A program made the translations under genes and the position numbers. From contig NZ_VVIW01000003.1 in the NCBI RefSeq assembly GCF_011682045.1, forward strand, positions 186,001 through 250,000: 64,000 bases of DNA, given 5' to 3'. Source of the DNA: Massilia aquatica (lineage in GTDB: Bacteria; Pseudomonadota; Gammaproteobacteria; Burkholderiales; Burkholderiaceae_D). Each line of letters begins with the position of its first letter. Positions within the stretch are counted from its first letter, which is position 1. Below are positions 19,801-27,256 of the stretch, piece after piece. The notes beneath the pieces were generated by a model, which saw only the letters and a program-made list of their open reading frames with translations, was not told where the DNA came from and did not search any database.

Positions 19801-22079
19801 CGGGGCAGACCGCGCTGCTGACGATTGCGTTCTCGGAGGCGGTCATCGGCCTCGACCTGGCCGACCTGAGCGCCGGCGGCGGCACCCTGAGCAACCTGGC
19901 CAGCATCGACGGCATCACCTGGACGGCGCTGTTCACGCCGGCCGCCAATACCACTGCCGCGGCCAACACCATCACGCTCGCCGCCAGCGGTGTCACCGAC
20001 CTGGCCGGCAATGCGGGCACGGGCATGCCGGCCTCGCCCGCCTACGCCATCAACACCGTGGTCGCGCCGCCTCCGGTCGTGCCGCCTGCGGCCGTGCCGC
20101 CGCTGCCCGCCCTGCCCGTGACGGCCGGGCGCAGCACGGTCGACGGCGTGGTGCTCGATACCACGGTTACCTACAACGCGGCCACGGGCCTGAGCAGTTC
20201 CATCATCGCGATTTCGCCGATCCAAACGGGCCGGCCTGACGATCCGGGTTCGCCCAACGCATCCCTGGCCGATATTGCGCTCGGCCTGAACAACGGCGCG
20301 GGCGGCGTGGCGGTCAAGCTGACGGTCAGCCTGCCCGACGGGGTCGGCCTGCTGGTCGATGGCACCAACAGCCTGCTGAGCAATCAGCAAGCCTTGCTCG
20401 ACCTGATCCGGCGCATCGAACAGAAGACCACGGCCGGCAGCGAGGTGCAAAACGCCATGAAAGGCCTGGGCCGGGATTTTCTCGGTTCGCTGTTCGGCGA
20501 CGTGCTGCTGGAAAGCATGACCATCACGCCGCAAGTGGCGCCCGGCAGCAGCGCGGCACCGGCCATTCTCATCAGCGGCAGCTCGACCACGGCGGCCGAG
20601 GGCAGCCATCACCCGGGCGCCATTGGACTCGTGATCGACGCCAGCGGCTTGCCGGCGAACGCAGTGCTGCAACTCAATAACGTCGATTTCGCCGCGATTG
20701 TCGGCGCTGCCACCCTGCGTGGCGGCGATGGCCGCAACTTCGTCATCGGCGACGGCGCCGCGCAGAACATCCTGCTCGGGGCCGGCGACGACCTGCTCTT
20801 CGGCGGCGCCGGCGACGACCTCATCGGCAGCGCCGGCGGCCAGGACTGGCTGGACGGCGGCAGCGGCAACGACAAGCTGGCCGGCGGCATCGGCAACGAT
20901 CAGCTGCAAGGCGGCAGCGGCGACGACCTGCTGCAGGGCGGGCGCAGCGACAGCGGCGCCTGGCAATTCTGGATCGAGCGTAGCGGTGCGCTGACGGGGC
21001 GCCACCAGACAGCGCTGTTCGCGCCGGGCCAGAGCGAAACGGTGGCGCGCGCCGACCTGAATGCGGCGGCGCCGGAACTGGCCTTCTTGAACGCGCCGCA
21101 GCACAAGCTGCTGCAACTGGCCGGCATGTACCAAGCCGTCTTTGGCCGCGTGGCGGACTTGCCGGGCCTGGCGTTCTGGGCCACCGACAGCGGCGACCTG
21201 CATACCACCGCCGCTTCCTTCCTGGCATCGAAGGAATGGGCTGATGCCGGCAATGGCGCGCTGGACGACCTGGCGTTCCTGACCACGCTGTACCGCCAGG
21301 GCCTGGGCCGTGCGCCGGACGCGGACGGCCTGGCATTCTGGCTGGCGCAGCTCGACGGCAGCGGCGCTACAGGCGTGCACAGCCGGGCCGACGTGCTGCT
21401 CGGTTTCGCGCTCGGCACCGAACTGCAGGCGCGCATCGACACGCCGGCCGGGGTGGCCATCGGCAGCGGCATGGCGGGGGTGGAAGGCAACTGGATTGCC
21501 GGCGGCGGCAACGACCGGCTCGACGGTGGCAGCGGCAGCGACCTGCTGGTGGGCGGCGACGGCAGCGATACCGTGGTGTACGGCGGCAAGCTGGGCGACT
21601 ACGCCATCCTGCTGGGCATGGACGGCAAGGTGCGCATTGCGGACAAGGCCAGTGGCGACGTCGATACCATCAGTGGGATCGAACTGGGCGAATTCGGCGG
21701 CGTGACGGTCGACCTGGCATTCACGCAAGCGAGCAGCGCGACCTTGCGCAGCGTGGGCTTGCTGTATCAGAGCGTGCTGGACCGCCCCGCCGATCTGCAC
21801 GGCATCAACGACCTGGTGGGGCGCGGCTTGAACGCCTTGCAGCGGGCGCAGGCCTGCACCGGTTCGGACGAATTCAAGGCGCGCTATGACGGCGTGGCCG
21901 ATGCGCAATTCGTCCATTCCCTCTACGGCAACGCGGGTGTGGACGCCACTGCCGCGCAAGAGGGCGCGTGGATCGATTACCTGGGTACGCATACGCGCGC
22001 CGAGCTCGTCGCGGTCTGGATCGATGCCAGCGGCGCGGCGCAGGGGCAGTTTGGCGCCAACGGCCTATGGCTGGTATGA
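16872..22079 (+). CDS. Giant RTX / DUF4214 repeat protein, probable type I-secreted surface protein
   Basis: 1735 residues from the ATG at 16872 (MISASDLFPS), preceded by CAGGAACC. After a short leader come four tandem ~227-residue modules, each made of two bacterial Ig-like/Swm-type halves. Each module begins D(H/T/N)TAP-like and contains LxFxVxFxEAVTVDSxGGTP and GDGTLRLDL. Then come another Ig-like domain (from about 19749), a proline-rich hinge near 20070, and glycine-aspartate RTX nonapeptides (GAGDDLLFGG, GGSGNDKLAGG) that bind calcium. DUF4214 segments (LQLAGMYQAVFGR, LYQSVLDRPADL) surround a second RTX patch. There is no Sec signal. The layout is typical of type I-secreted adhesins or S-layer-like proteins; no exporter genes lie nearby. 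Confidence 0.85.
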   Translation: MISASDLFPSPKASRSIDQQTREARPGGTIVVEHAGNLETGIGYASGRSFMVDNVGPIVGSVGVPAGSTYLSGAALEFTVNFNEVVLVDSTGGTPRLVLTIDGPATVYAQYLSGSGTSALTFSYTVANGNVDGDGVALGGAIDLNGGTLKDAVGNNATLTLNSVGALGGVLVNGAAPEVSSISLVNAAINNLASVDYTVVFSSAVTNVDIGDFVLNGSGSASGNIAAISGSGTTYTVTVNTVAGNGTLRLDLNSSGTGIIDGASTPIAGGYSAGAAYTIDTASPASTSVAAPANGSYKAGSELDFTVNFSEAVTVDSNGGTPTLAVTLDTGGTVNAHYLSGSGGSALVFRYTVGGGQNDANGPALGPAIALNGATLKDAAGNDATLALNGVAALGGVLVDTETPDLYQITRIGARNNNGASVQYNVKFIESVSGVDTSDFSLYKGGTANGSIASVSGSGADYVVTIGSVAGDGELRLDLKGSGTNIVDLAGNPIPNVPRTGNQSYILDHTAPAVASVAVPSNATYGVGQALDFSVNFGEAVTVASGGGTPRIAVMLATGGTVYANYVSGSGASALLFRHIVASGTADNDGIALGAALDLNGATLKDAAGNDAALALNSVGALTGVLVNGLAPTVTSISRVQAASNNLTSVDYTVLFSSAVSNVDASDFSLTGSAVSGNIASVSGSGATYTVTVNNIAGDGTLRLDLNSSGTGIIDGASSPIATGFTAGQAYTFDHTAPLVGSVTAPADATYLAGAALDFVVQFGEATSVDTSGGTPSIGITLDSGGSAQAHYVSGSGGSALTFRYVVANGQSDSSGVALAGAIALNGGSLKDALGNNATLALNGVAALGGVKVDALAPLASSIVPAGPARTSASSVTYTVTFSENVSGVDTGDFTLATSGSAAGTIASISGSGSTYTVTVDTVAGDGMLQLNLKGSGTGIADTASNPIAAGLSGQGYVSDHTAPGATLAMSGLNLGAGQTALLTIAFSEAVIGLDLADLSAGGGTLSNLASIDGITWTALFTPAANTTAAANTITLAASGVTDLAGNAGTGMPASPAYAINTVVAPPPVVPPAAVPPLPALPVTAGRSTVDGVVLDTTVTYNAATGLSSSIIAISPIQTGRPDDPGSPNASLADIALGLNNGAGGVAVKLTVSLPDGVGLLVDGTNSLLSNQQALLDLIRRIEQKTTAGSEVQNAMKGLGRDFLGSLFGDVLLESMTITPQVAPGSSAAPAILISGSSTTAAEGSHHPGAIGLVIDASGLPANAVLQLNNVDFAAIVGAATLRGGDGRNFVIGDGAAQNILLGAGDDLLFGGAGDDLIGSAGGQDWLDGGSGNDKLAGGIGNDQLQGGSGDDLLQGGRSDSGAWQFWIERSGALTGRHQTALFAPGQSETVARADLNAAAPELAFLNAPQHKLLQLAGMYQAVFGRVADLPGLAFWATDSGDLHTTAASFLASKEWADAGNGALDDLAFLTTLYRQGLGRAPDADGLAFWLAQLDGSGATGVHSRADVLLGFALGTELQARIDTPAGVAIGSGMAGVEGNWIAGGGNDRLDGGSGSDLLVGGDGSDTVVYGGKLGDYAILLGMDGKVRIADKASGDVDTISGIELGEFGGVTVDLAFTQASSATLRSVGLLYQSVLDRPADLHGINDLVGRGLNALQRAQACTGSDEFKARYDGVADAQFVHSLYGNAGVDATAAQEGAWIDYLGTHTRAELVAVWIDASGAAQGQFGANGLWLV
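17028..19748 (+). repeat. Four tandem ~680-bp coding repeats
   Basis: Module starts at 17028, 17709, 18393 and 19071, with the next boundary at 19749, give periods of 681, 684, 678 and 678 bp. Each copy repeats the same order of short motifs, such as GCGTCGAC-type segments encoding TVDSNGG and segments encoding SGSGxSAL. The near-equal length suggests amplification by unequal crossing-over of one module. Confidence 0.75.
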
Positions 22080-22109
22080 CGGCGCCGGCGGCGCAAGGAG
22101 ATGCAGCTG

Positions 22110-22529
22110 CTAGCGGGCTTGCCAGCGCTTGCGTGCGGCCTCGGCCAGTTCGAACAGCATCATTCCACCCAGCATCGCCGCCACGAACACCAGCGCATCG
22201 CTGCCGCCGGTTGTGAGCGACGCCAGAGCCGGACCCGGGCAGTAGCCGGCCACGCCCCAGCCGGCGCCGAAAGTCAGCGCGCCGAGCAGGAGGCGCTTGT
22301 CGATCATGCGGGTAGCAGGCAGGTGCAGCGCGCCCGGGCGCCGCGCCGCGATGCGCAATCCGATCGCCGCCACAGGGATGGCGCCAGCCATCACGAAGGC
22401 CAGCGCGGGATTGAAGTTGCCGGCCAGGTCCAGAAAGCCGATGACCTTGGCCGGATCGGTCATGCCCGACAGGATCAGGCCGAGGCCGAACACCAGGCCG
22501 CTGGCGAAGGCGGTTATGACGTTTTTCAT
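22110..22529 (-). CDS. YeeE/YedE family membrane protein (DUF6691-type half), sulfur transport
   Basis: 139 residues from the ATG at 22529. It has four hydrophobic segments and the family motif GYCPGPALAS, whose cysteine lies in the predicted permeation path. Family members move thiosulfate or other sulfur species across the membrane, often as two half-size proteins. The upstream half-transporter ends in TGA overlapping this ATG (ATGA), so both are made together. Control by the BigR-like regulator at the head of the operon is likely. It converges with the RTX gene, 30 bp away. Confidence 0.85.
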   Translation of the reverse strand: MKNVITAFASGLVFGLGLILSGMTDPAKVIGFLDLAGNFNPALAFVMAGAIPVAAIGLRIAARRPGALHLPATRMIDKRLLLGALTFGAGWGVAGYCPGPALASLTTGGSDALVFVAAMLGGMMLFELAEAARKRWQAR

Positions 22530-22966
22530 GCGGTTCCCGATCCGGCCAGATGGCGCAGCACGAAGACGGTGGCGAAGCCGGCCAGCATGAAAGCGGCAGT
22601 CGCGGCCAGCGAGCGGGGCGACAGGCGGGCGATGCCGCACACGCCGTGTCCGCTGGTGCAGCCCGAGCCGTAGCGGGTGCCGAGTCCGACCAGCAGGCCG
22701 CCGACGATCAGGCTCGCCTTGCCGGCTTCCACGTGCACGGCGGGAAGGGGAGCGAAAACGACAAATGCCAATGGCGAAATGATTAGTCCAAGCACAAAGG
22801 CAATGCGCCAGCCGAGTTCGCTACGAACCGGACGCAACAAGCCGCCGAGGATGCCGCTGATGCCGGCGATGCGGCCATTTAGCAACACGAACATGGCTGC
22901 GGCCAGGCCGATCAGGGCGCCGCCCGCCAGCGCGCGGACAAGGTCAGGGTTGAGCGAGGGCATCAT
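22526..22966 (-). CDS. YeeE/YedE family membrane protein, first half-transporter
   Basis: 146 residues from ATGATG (22966/22963) after a GGAGAAGC ribosome site. Hydrophobic helices are interrupted by GLGTRYGSGCTSGHGVCG, whose two cysteines are typical of the YeeE/YedE sulfur-transport signature. It overlaps the regulator gene by 23 bp upstream and the second half-transporter by 4 bp downstream. It presumably assembles with that partner for persulfide, sulfite or thiosulfate movement. Longer starts upstream lie inside the regulator and are rejected. Confidence 0.87.
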   Translation of the reverse strand: MMPSLNPDLVRALAGGALIGLAAAMFVLLNGRIAGISGILGGLLRPVRSELGWRIAFVLGLIISPLAFVVFAPLPAVHVEAGKASLIVGGLLVGLGTRYGSGCTSGHGVCGIARLSPRSLAATAAFMLAGFATVFVLRHLAGSGTA

Positions 22967-23306
22967 CTTGCTTCTCCGGGATGGGCGAACAGAACTGTTG
23001 GTACAACACGTCCATGACGGCTTTGGCTTGCTCGCTGCTGAGCGAGTAGAAAATTTGCTTGCCGTCACGTCGGGTGCTGACCAGTTGCTCATTGCGCAAG
23101 ACGGTGAGCTGTTGCGACAGCGTTGGCTGGCGGATGCCGGTCAATTGTTCGAGTTCGCCCACATTGCGCTCCTGATGAGACAGCTGGCACAGGAGGAACA
23201 GGCGGTCGCGGTTGACCAGCACTTTGAGCAGCGCGCAGGCTTTGTCGGCACCTGCGGCGAAGCGGTCGAGATCGAGTTGGTGTTCGGGCATGAGAAGGTA
23301 CGGCAT
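22944..23306 (-). CDS. bigR: ArsR-family regulator, BigR/SqrR-like persulfide sensor
   Basis: 120 residues, winged-helix ArsR family. The DNA-recognition region reads TGIRQPTLSQQLTVLRNEQL, followed by the beta-wing RRDGKQIFYSL. Two cysteines are placed as in persulfide-sensing BigR/SqrR: one in LFLLCQLSH and one in QQFCSP near the end. The earlier C in KACALL is extra. BigR proteins repress sulfur-oxidation and transport genes until reactive sulfur forms a di- or tetrasulfide bridge. It heads the operon with two YeeE/YedE genes, which supports that role. The start at 23306 follows TGGGTTG; a second ATG lies five codons later. Confidence 0.83.
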   Translation of the reverse strand: MPYLLMPEHQLDLDRFAAGADKACALLKVLVNRDRLFLLCQLSHQERNVGELEQLTGIRQPTLSQQLTVLRNEQLVSTRRDGKQIFYSLSSEQAKAVMDVLYQQFCSPIPEKQDDALAQP

Positions 23307-23320
23307 TCATTATCAACCCA

Positions 23321-23349
23321 GATAATATATCACGGAATAGAATATGATC
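23321..23349. promoter_or_regulatory. AT-rich imperfect dyad upstream of the BigR-like gene
   Basis: Arms gataatata (23321-23329) and gaatatgatc (23340-23349, near-complement) surround cacggaata, 15-43 bp upstream of the regulator start. BigR/SqrR operators are AT-rich palindromes over the promoter, so this is the best operator candidate. Assignment is by position and symmetry only. Confidence 0.4.
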
Positions 23350-23542
23350 GCGTGAATTGTTCTTGCGGCGATTGCTGAGGCTGTGTCTTAATGTCAGACC
23401 TGGCACCGCAGGGAGAACCGGAAGGGGAGGATGTCGAACCTGGCATTGAGGGGGAATGCCAGGCCCGGCATCGGAGGGCTTTGTGCGCTGCAGCAGTGGT
23501 AGCGCGGACATGCGTCCGGCCACGAGCGCGGCCGGTGAGGAA

Positions 23543-23656
23543 TCAGGCGTCTTGCTGGTCCTGCTCCGGCTCGGGGCCGTCGCGGAAGAAAATGGCAATG
23601 CGGACGGCCAGGGCGATCGCCGCCAGCGCGCCAGGCAGATATTCGATCACTTCCAT
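23543..23656 (-). CDS. Small single-span membrane protein (37 residues)
   Basis: A short open frame starts at 23656, 2 bp after the stop of the 88-residue gene upstream, with GGGGTTGAGC as ribosome site. It encodes MEVIEYLPGALAAI followed by a hydrophobic helix (LAVRIAIFF) and a charged tail RDGPEPEQDQQDA. Its position, helix and basic/acidic distribution look like a genuine small membrane peptide. No family is recognised. Confidence 0.45.
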   Translation of the reverse strand: MEVIEYLPGALAAIALAVRIAIFFRDGPEPEQDQQDA

Positions 23657-23658
23657 GC

Positions 23659-23925
23659 TCAACCCCGCGATGCCAGGTTGCGCAGCTCGGCAGCCAGGCT
23701 CGGATGCATGTTCTGATAGGCATTCGCCATCACGATCAGCTTGCGGTGGCTGCGCATGCGCGCACGCTCGTCCTGGGTCGGCTTGACCGCTACTTCCTGC
23801 GCGATGAACTGGCGCTCTTGCGCGGCAAACAGCGCAGCGGCAAAGGCACGGGCCGCATTGCTGACGTCGGTCAGGTAATGGCGGAAGCCCTGGTTCGTCG
23901 GTTGGGTGTAGGTGGCGCTGCTCAT
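23659..23925 (-). CDS. Hypothetical 88-residue protein
   Basis: Starts at the ATG at 23925 after a strong CCAGGAGAG site; the longer frame upstream has AT-rich, non-coding character. The product begins MSSATYTQPTNQGF, contains an alanine-rich helix (SNAARAFAAALFAAQER), then a basic helix (RARMRSHRKLIVMANAYQN), and ends RNLASRG. It is predicted soluble and largely helical. No family is recognised with confidence. It probably forms a two-gene unit with the small membrane protein just downstream. Confidence 0.65.
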   Translation of the reverse strand: MSSATYTQPTNQGFRHYLTDVSNAARAFAAALFAAQERQFIAQEVAVKPTQDERARMRSHRKLIVMANAYQNMHPSLAAELRNLASRG

Positions 23926-24110
23926 TTGGAACTCTCCTGGATTAAACTGTGTGTTGTTGCAGTGCAGTATAAGAGAATCGCAGCTATAAAGAAAATTTTG
24001 ATTTATGATGCCCCATATCACCATCGTCAATATCAGATCATTTCTTTTCTATATGCATTATTCGCGTCAGTGATGATACTGAGCAATATGAAATGTCCGA
24101 ATATTAAGGT

Positions 24111-24338
24111 GATGAAAGCGGCAAAGCACTTGGCTGGAGGAACCGAAGCACGCTCAACACCTTGAAGCATGTCGCTGCGGGATTGTTACAAGCCTTCCTC
24201 GGCGGCAACAGCGACGTCGGCGGTTTATGGGCGTTCGGCGTGCTGTACGGCGAGAGCCGTGCCCCGGATTATTCCTTGCACTTGAATTTGCCTGACGCCA
24301 GCGCGGCCGGACGCAGCGTGAAAGACGACGCGGGTTAA
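24111..24338 (+). pseudogene. Coding remnant lacking a start
   Basis: 75 codons are open from just after TAA (24105-24107) to TAA (24336-24338), without ATG or a ribosome site. The translation looks coding: DESGKALGWRNRSTLN, then HVAAGLLQAFLGGNSDVGG, then WAFGVLYGESRAPDYSLHL. GC content is high in contrast to the AT-rich 185 bp before it. This is probably the 3' end of a gene whose front was lost. It converges with the last immunity gene 10 bp away. Confidence 0.45.
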
Positions 24339-24347
24339 GCGTTGCCT

Positions 24348-25052
24348 TCAACCGCCGGTCCAGTACAAGGGCTTGCCGGCCAGGTAGCGTTTGATTTCAT
24401 TCTTGACATTGCGGTCGTGCCGTGAAGCGTAGAAGGAGTGGCGCTGCGCCTCTTCCGCGCTGACCGGCTCGCTGATATCGAAAACCCCCACGGCCATCCA
24501 GTGCGGGTCGCCGTAGACAAAGCGCAGATCGCGGTAGCGCTCGTCCGGCGCGAAGCCGGCTGTATGGCCGATGATGCGCCAGTCGCCTTCAACGCGCGCT
24601 TCGAACAGCCCGTGGGTACCGATGGTAATCGGTGGAATCAGCCAGGTGTCGATCCTGCTGTAGTCGAACACCGGCTGGCTGGCCGTATAGTCGAAAAACT
24701 CGGCCAGTGCGCCGACCGTCATCTTGCTGACGATCCGGCCGAAGCCCCAGCGTCCATCGTCAAGCTTGAAAGCGAAAATGTCCCCCGGCGTGGCTTTTTG
24801 CCGCTTCGGACGTTTGGCGGTCTTGATCGTTACCTGCCGGAGGTCGAGCGCTTCAAGACCGGAAACGATCTGGTCGTCGAGGTTGACCGTGAATGCCAGG
24901 CTCAAGGCGTATTGCAGTTCCTGCAAGGTCGGTTTGCGCGCCAGGTCTTCCTGGTATTGACGGCTGACAGCGCGCAGAAAATGCCGCACCGAGTCAAGCA
25001 CGGCATCGCCAACCATGATATCCGGATTGTCCGGCGCGTTCCACCATCCCAT
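24348..25052 (-). CDS. Imm26-like immunity protein, paralogue 5 (distal)
   Basis: 234 residues from the ATG at 25052, which overlaps the upstream stop by one base (TAATG). It has the shared architecture of the array. That comprises MGWWNAPDNPDIMVGDAVLD at the N-terminus, a helical RKPTLQELQYAL segment, the core GDIFAFKLDDGRWGFGRI at about 105-122, and GDWRIIGHTAGF followed by a VYG motif near 185. The GDIF...GFGR core matches immunity protein family Imm26 as I know it. The C-terminal tail (AGKPLYWTGG) differs from its siblings. Likely neutralises a polymorphic toxin; which one is unknown. Confidence 0.72.
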   Translation of the reverse strand: MGWWNAPDNPDIMVGDAVLDSVRHFLRAVSRQYQEDLARKPTLQELQYALSLAFTVNLDDQIVSGLEALDLRQVTIKTAKRPKRQKATPGDIFAFKLDDGRWGFGRIVSKMTVGALAEFFDYTASQPVFDYSRIDTWLIPPITIGTHGLFEARVEGDWRIIGHTAGFAPDERYRDLRFVYGDPHWMAVGVFDISEPVSAEEAQRHSFYASRHDRNVKNEIKRYLAGKPLYWTGG

Positions 25053-25768
25053 TATTGACCTCCGCATGAGGCAGGAGCGCCACCGGCGCCATCGCGCGCG
25101 GCGATGAGCGTCTTGATATTGACGTCGCCACGCGCCGCCAGGGCCGGCAGTGCTTTTGCCGCTGTGGCACTGACCGGTTCTTCCTTACCGTGGATATCGA
25201 CTGCTTTCAAAAAATTCGGTGGCGTGCCATACACGAAACGCAAGGCGCTGAACCTGGCATCAGGTTGATAGCCGGGTGTGTGTCCGATAATCCGCCAGTC
25301 GCCATCCTTGCGCGCTTCCAGCAACGAGAAACTGTCGATGGTGGTCGGCGCAATCAGCCAGTTCCCGGTTTTTGAATAATCAAGGATGGGCTGCCCGGCG
25401 ATATAGTCGAAGAACTCGGCTACCGCACCCATCGACGTGTCGGTGACGATGCGTCCGAAGCCATAGCGGCGGTCGTCCAGCCTGAATGCAAAGATATCAC
25501 CGGCCGATACGGTCTGGCGCCGCCGCCGTTTCGCTGTCGTCAGCGCTACCTGCCGGACTTCCAGCGCATCAAGGCCATCGAACAGATCGCTGCCGGCATT
25601 GACCTTGACCGCCAGGTTCAGCGCATATTCCAGCTCCGCCAAGGTCGGTTTGCGCGACAGGTCTTCCCGATACCCGCGGCTGAAATCGAACAGGCAATGG
25701 CGCGTCAGATCCAGCACTGCATCGCCCACGGTCAATTCCGGATTGTCCGGCGCGTTCCACCATCCCAT
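25052..25768 (-). CDS. Imm26-like immunity protein, paralogue 4
   Basis: 238 residues starting MGWWNAPDNPELTVGD. The core reads GDIFAFRLDDRRYGFGRIV, and the GDWRIIGHTPGYQPD segment follows. It is the most diverged in the central helix region (AGSDLFDGLDALEVRQV) and in the tail, which ends in a glycine/cysteine stretch (GAPASCGGQ). Translational coupling to the next gene by TAATG and 14 bp spacing from the gene before show one transcript. Sequence change concentrated outside the core is what would be expected of immunity paralogues tracking different toxins. Confidence 0.72.
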   Translation of the reverse strand: MGWWNAPDNPELTVGDAVLDLTRHCLFDFSRGYREDLSRKPTLAELEYALNLAVKVNAGSDLFDGLDALEVRQVALTTAKRRRRQTVSAGDIFAFRLDDRRYGFGRIVTDTSMGAVAEFFDYIAGQPILDYSKTGNWLIAPTTIDSFSLLEARKDGDWRIIGHTPGYQPDARFSALRFVYGTPPNFLKAVDIHGKEEPVSATAAKALPALAARGDVNIKTLIAARDGAGGAPASCGGQ

Positions 25769-25782
25769 GCCTTCTCCTTTAG

Positions 25783-26478
25783 TCAGTTACCAGGTCGTGG
25801 CGCATGCCCGGCGATCAAGAGCTGGAAGCGAAAGTCATCGTAAGCGACATACTCTGGCAGACCCTCGGCATCGGCAGCACTGATCGGTCGATCCTGGTCG
25901 TCAATACCGATAGCATACAAACTGTTTTGAGATGACCCGTAAACGTAAAGCAGATCCTTGAATTCCGGACCAGGGACGAAGCCGGCCGTGTGACCGATGA
26001 TCCGCCAGTCGCCAATCGAACGCGTTTCGAGCAGCGAGTAGCTTTCGATCGGGACAGGCGGGACCAGCCATTTTCCCAGTTTGCCGACATCGCAAACCGG
26101 CTGCGCTGCGAAGTGATCGAAGATTTCAGCAAAGGCGCCAACCGACGTCAGGCTGACGATACGGCCAAACCCAAAGCGTCCATCGTTTATCTTGTAAGAA
26201 AAGATGTCACCTGGTTTTACTTTCTGCTTCTTCGGCCTCCTGGCGGTTTTCAACAGCACTTGTTTGACTTCCAGTTCGTCGACATCGGCGAGAATATCAC
26301 TGTCAACGTTCACCTTGAACGCCAGATTCAAGGTGTATTCCAGCTCCTGGAGGGTCGGCTTGCGCGACAATTTTTCCTGGAACTCGCGGCTGACGTCGAT
26401 CAAACAACGGCGTGCCGCATCAAGCACGCTATCGCCCACGGTCAGATCCGGATTGTCCGGTGCATTCCACCATCCCAT
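25783..26478 (-). CDS. Imm26-like immunity protein, paralogue 3
   Basis: 231 residues starting MGWWNAPDNPDLTVGD. It has the common helical segment RKPTLQELEYTL, core GDIFSYKINDGRFGFGRIV, FDHFAAQPV, and the GDWRIIGHTAGFVPG segment. GC content is visibly lower than in paralogues 4 and 5, hinting at a different donor or faster change. The tail ends IAGHAPRPGN. It lies between siblings with gaps of 14 and 18 bp. Confidence 0.72.
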   Translation of the reverse strand: MGWWNAPDNPDLTVGDSVLDAARRCLIDVSREFQEKLSRKPTLQELEYTLNLAFKVNVDSDILADVDELEVKQVLLKTARRPKKQKVKPGDIFSYKINDGRFGFGRIVSLTSVGAFAEIFDHFAAQPVCDVGKLGKWLVPPVPIESYSLLETRSIGDWRIIGHTAGFVPGPEFKDLLYVYGSSQNSLYAIGIDDQDRPISAADAEGLPEYVAYDDFRFQLLIAGHAPRPGN

Positions 26479-26496
26479 ACAGGGTTCCTTGGTAAG

Positions 26497-27210
26497 TCAA
26501 CGTGCGCGCCCGATACCGTCGGCGCGCGGTGGGACATGGTTGGCAATGAGTTGCGTGAAGCGGAAGTCATCGTAGGCCGAATAGCGCGGCAAACCTTCGG
26601 CGTCGGCACCGCTGATCGGTTCCTTGTTGCCGAAAACATCCGTGGCCGTTTGCCCGTTTGGGGCGATGCCGTAGACGTAACGCAGTGATTTGTATTGCGG
26701 GCCTGGAACGAAGTCCGGCGTATGGCCGACAACGCGCCAATCGCCCTTCGAACGTGTTTCCAGCAAGGCATAGCTCTCGATGGGCACCGGCGGCACCAGC
26801 CATTGATCGAGTTTGCTGAAGTCGGTGATCGGTTGTTCGGCAAAGTGATCGAATATTTCCGCAAAAGCCCCGATTGACGCATCGCTGAGAATCCGTCCGA
26901 AGCCGAACCGTCCATCGTCCAGTTTGTAGGCAAAAATGTCGCCCGGATTTACTTTCTGCTTTTTCGCACGTTTCGCGGTTTTCAGGACAAGCTGCTTGAC
27001 TTCTAGTTCTTCAAAGCCATCAAGCAGGTCGCTGTCGAGATTGACCCGAAACGCGAGCGTGAGTACATACTCGAGTTCCCGCAGCCTCGGCTTTCTCGAC
27101 AAGTCTTCCTGGTACTCGCGACTGAAGTCGCGCAGAAAATGCCGCACCGAGTCCAGTACGGTATCGCCTACGGTGACCACCGGATTGTCCGGTGCATTCC
27201 ACCAGCCCAT
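26497..27210 (-). CDS. Imm26-like immunity protein, paralogue 2
   Basis: 237 residues starting MGWWNAPDNPVVTVGD, ribosome site AAGGAGATTCG. It has core GDIFAYKLDDGRFGFGRIL, FDHFAEQPITDFSK, and GDWRVVGHTPDFVPG. It is closest to paralogues 1 and 3 by eye, sharing the VPPVPIESYALLETRSKG and AYDDFRF tail segments with paralogue 3. The array order and single orientation argue for successive local duplication. Confidence 0.73.
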   Translation of the reverse strand: MGWWNAPDNPVVTVGDTVLDSVRHFLRDFSREYQEDLSRKPRLRELEYVLTLAFRVNLDSDLLDGFEELEVKQLVLKTAKRAKKQKVNPGDIFAYKLDDGRFGFGRILSDASIGAFAEIFDHFAEQPITDFSKLDQWLVPPVPIESYALLETRSKGDWRVVGHTPDFVPGPQYKSLRYVYGIAPNGQTATDVFGNKEPISGADAEGLPRYSAYDDFRFTQLIANHVPPRADGIGRAR

Positions 27211-27256
27211 CGAATCTCCTTCATGCTGCCCACCGCAGGCAAGGGCAGGTGTGCTG

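Noticed and set aside
17418-21992. A 1524-codon open frame on the minus strand
   Set aside because: It lies wholly opposite the RTX gene. Its composition is the arginine/alanine/glutamine/histidine mix produced by reading GC-rich codons backwards, with no ribosome site or family match.
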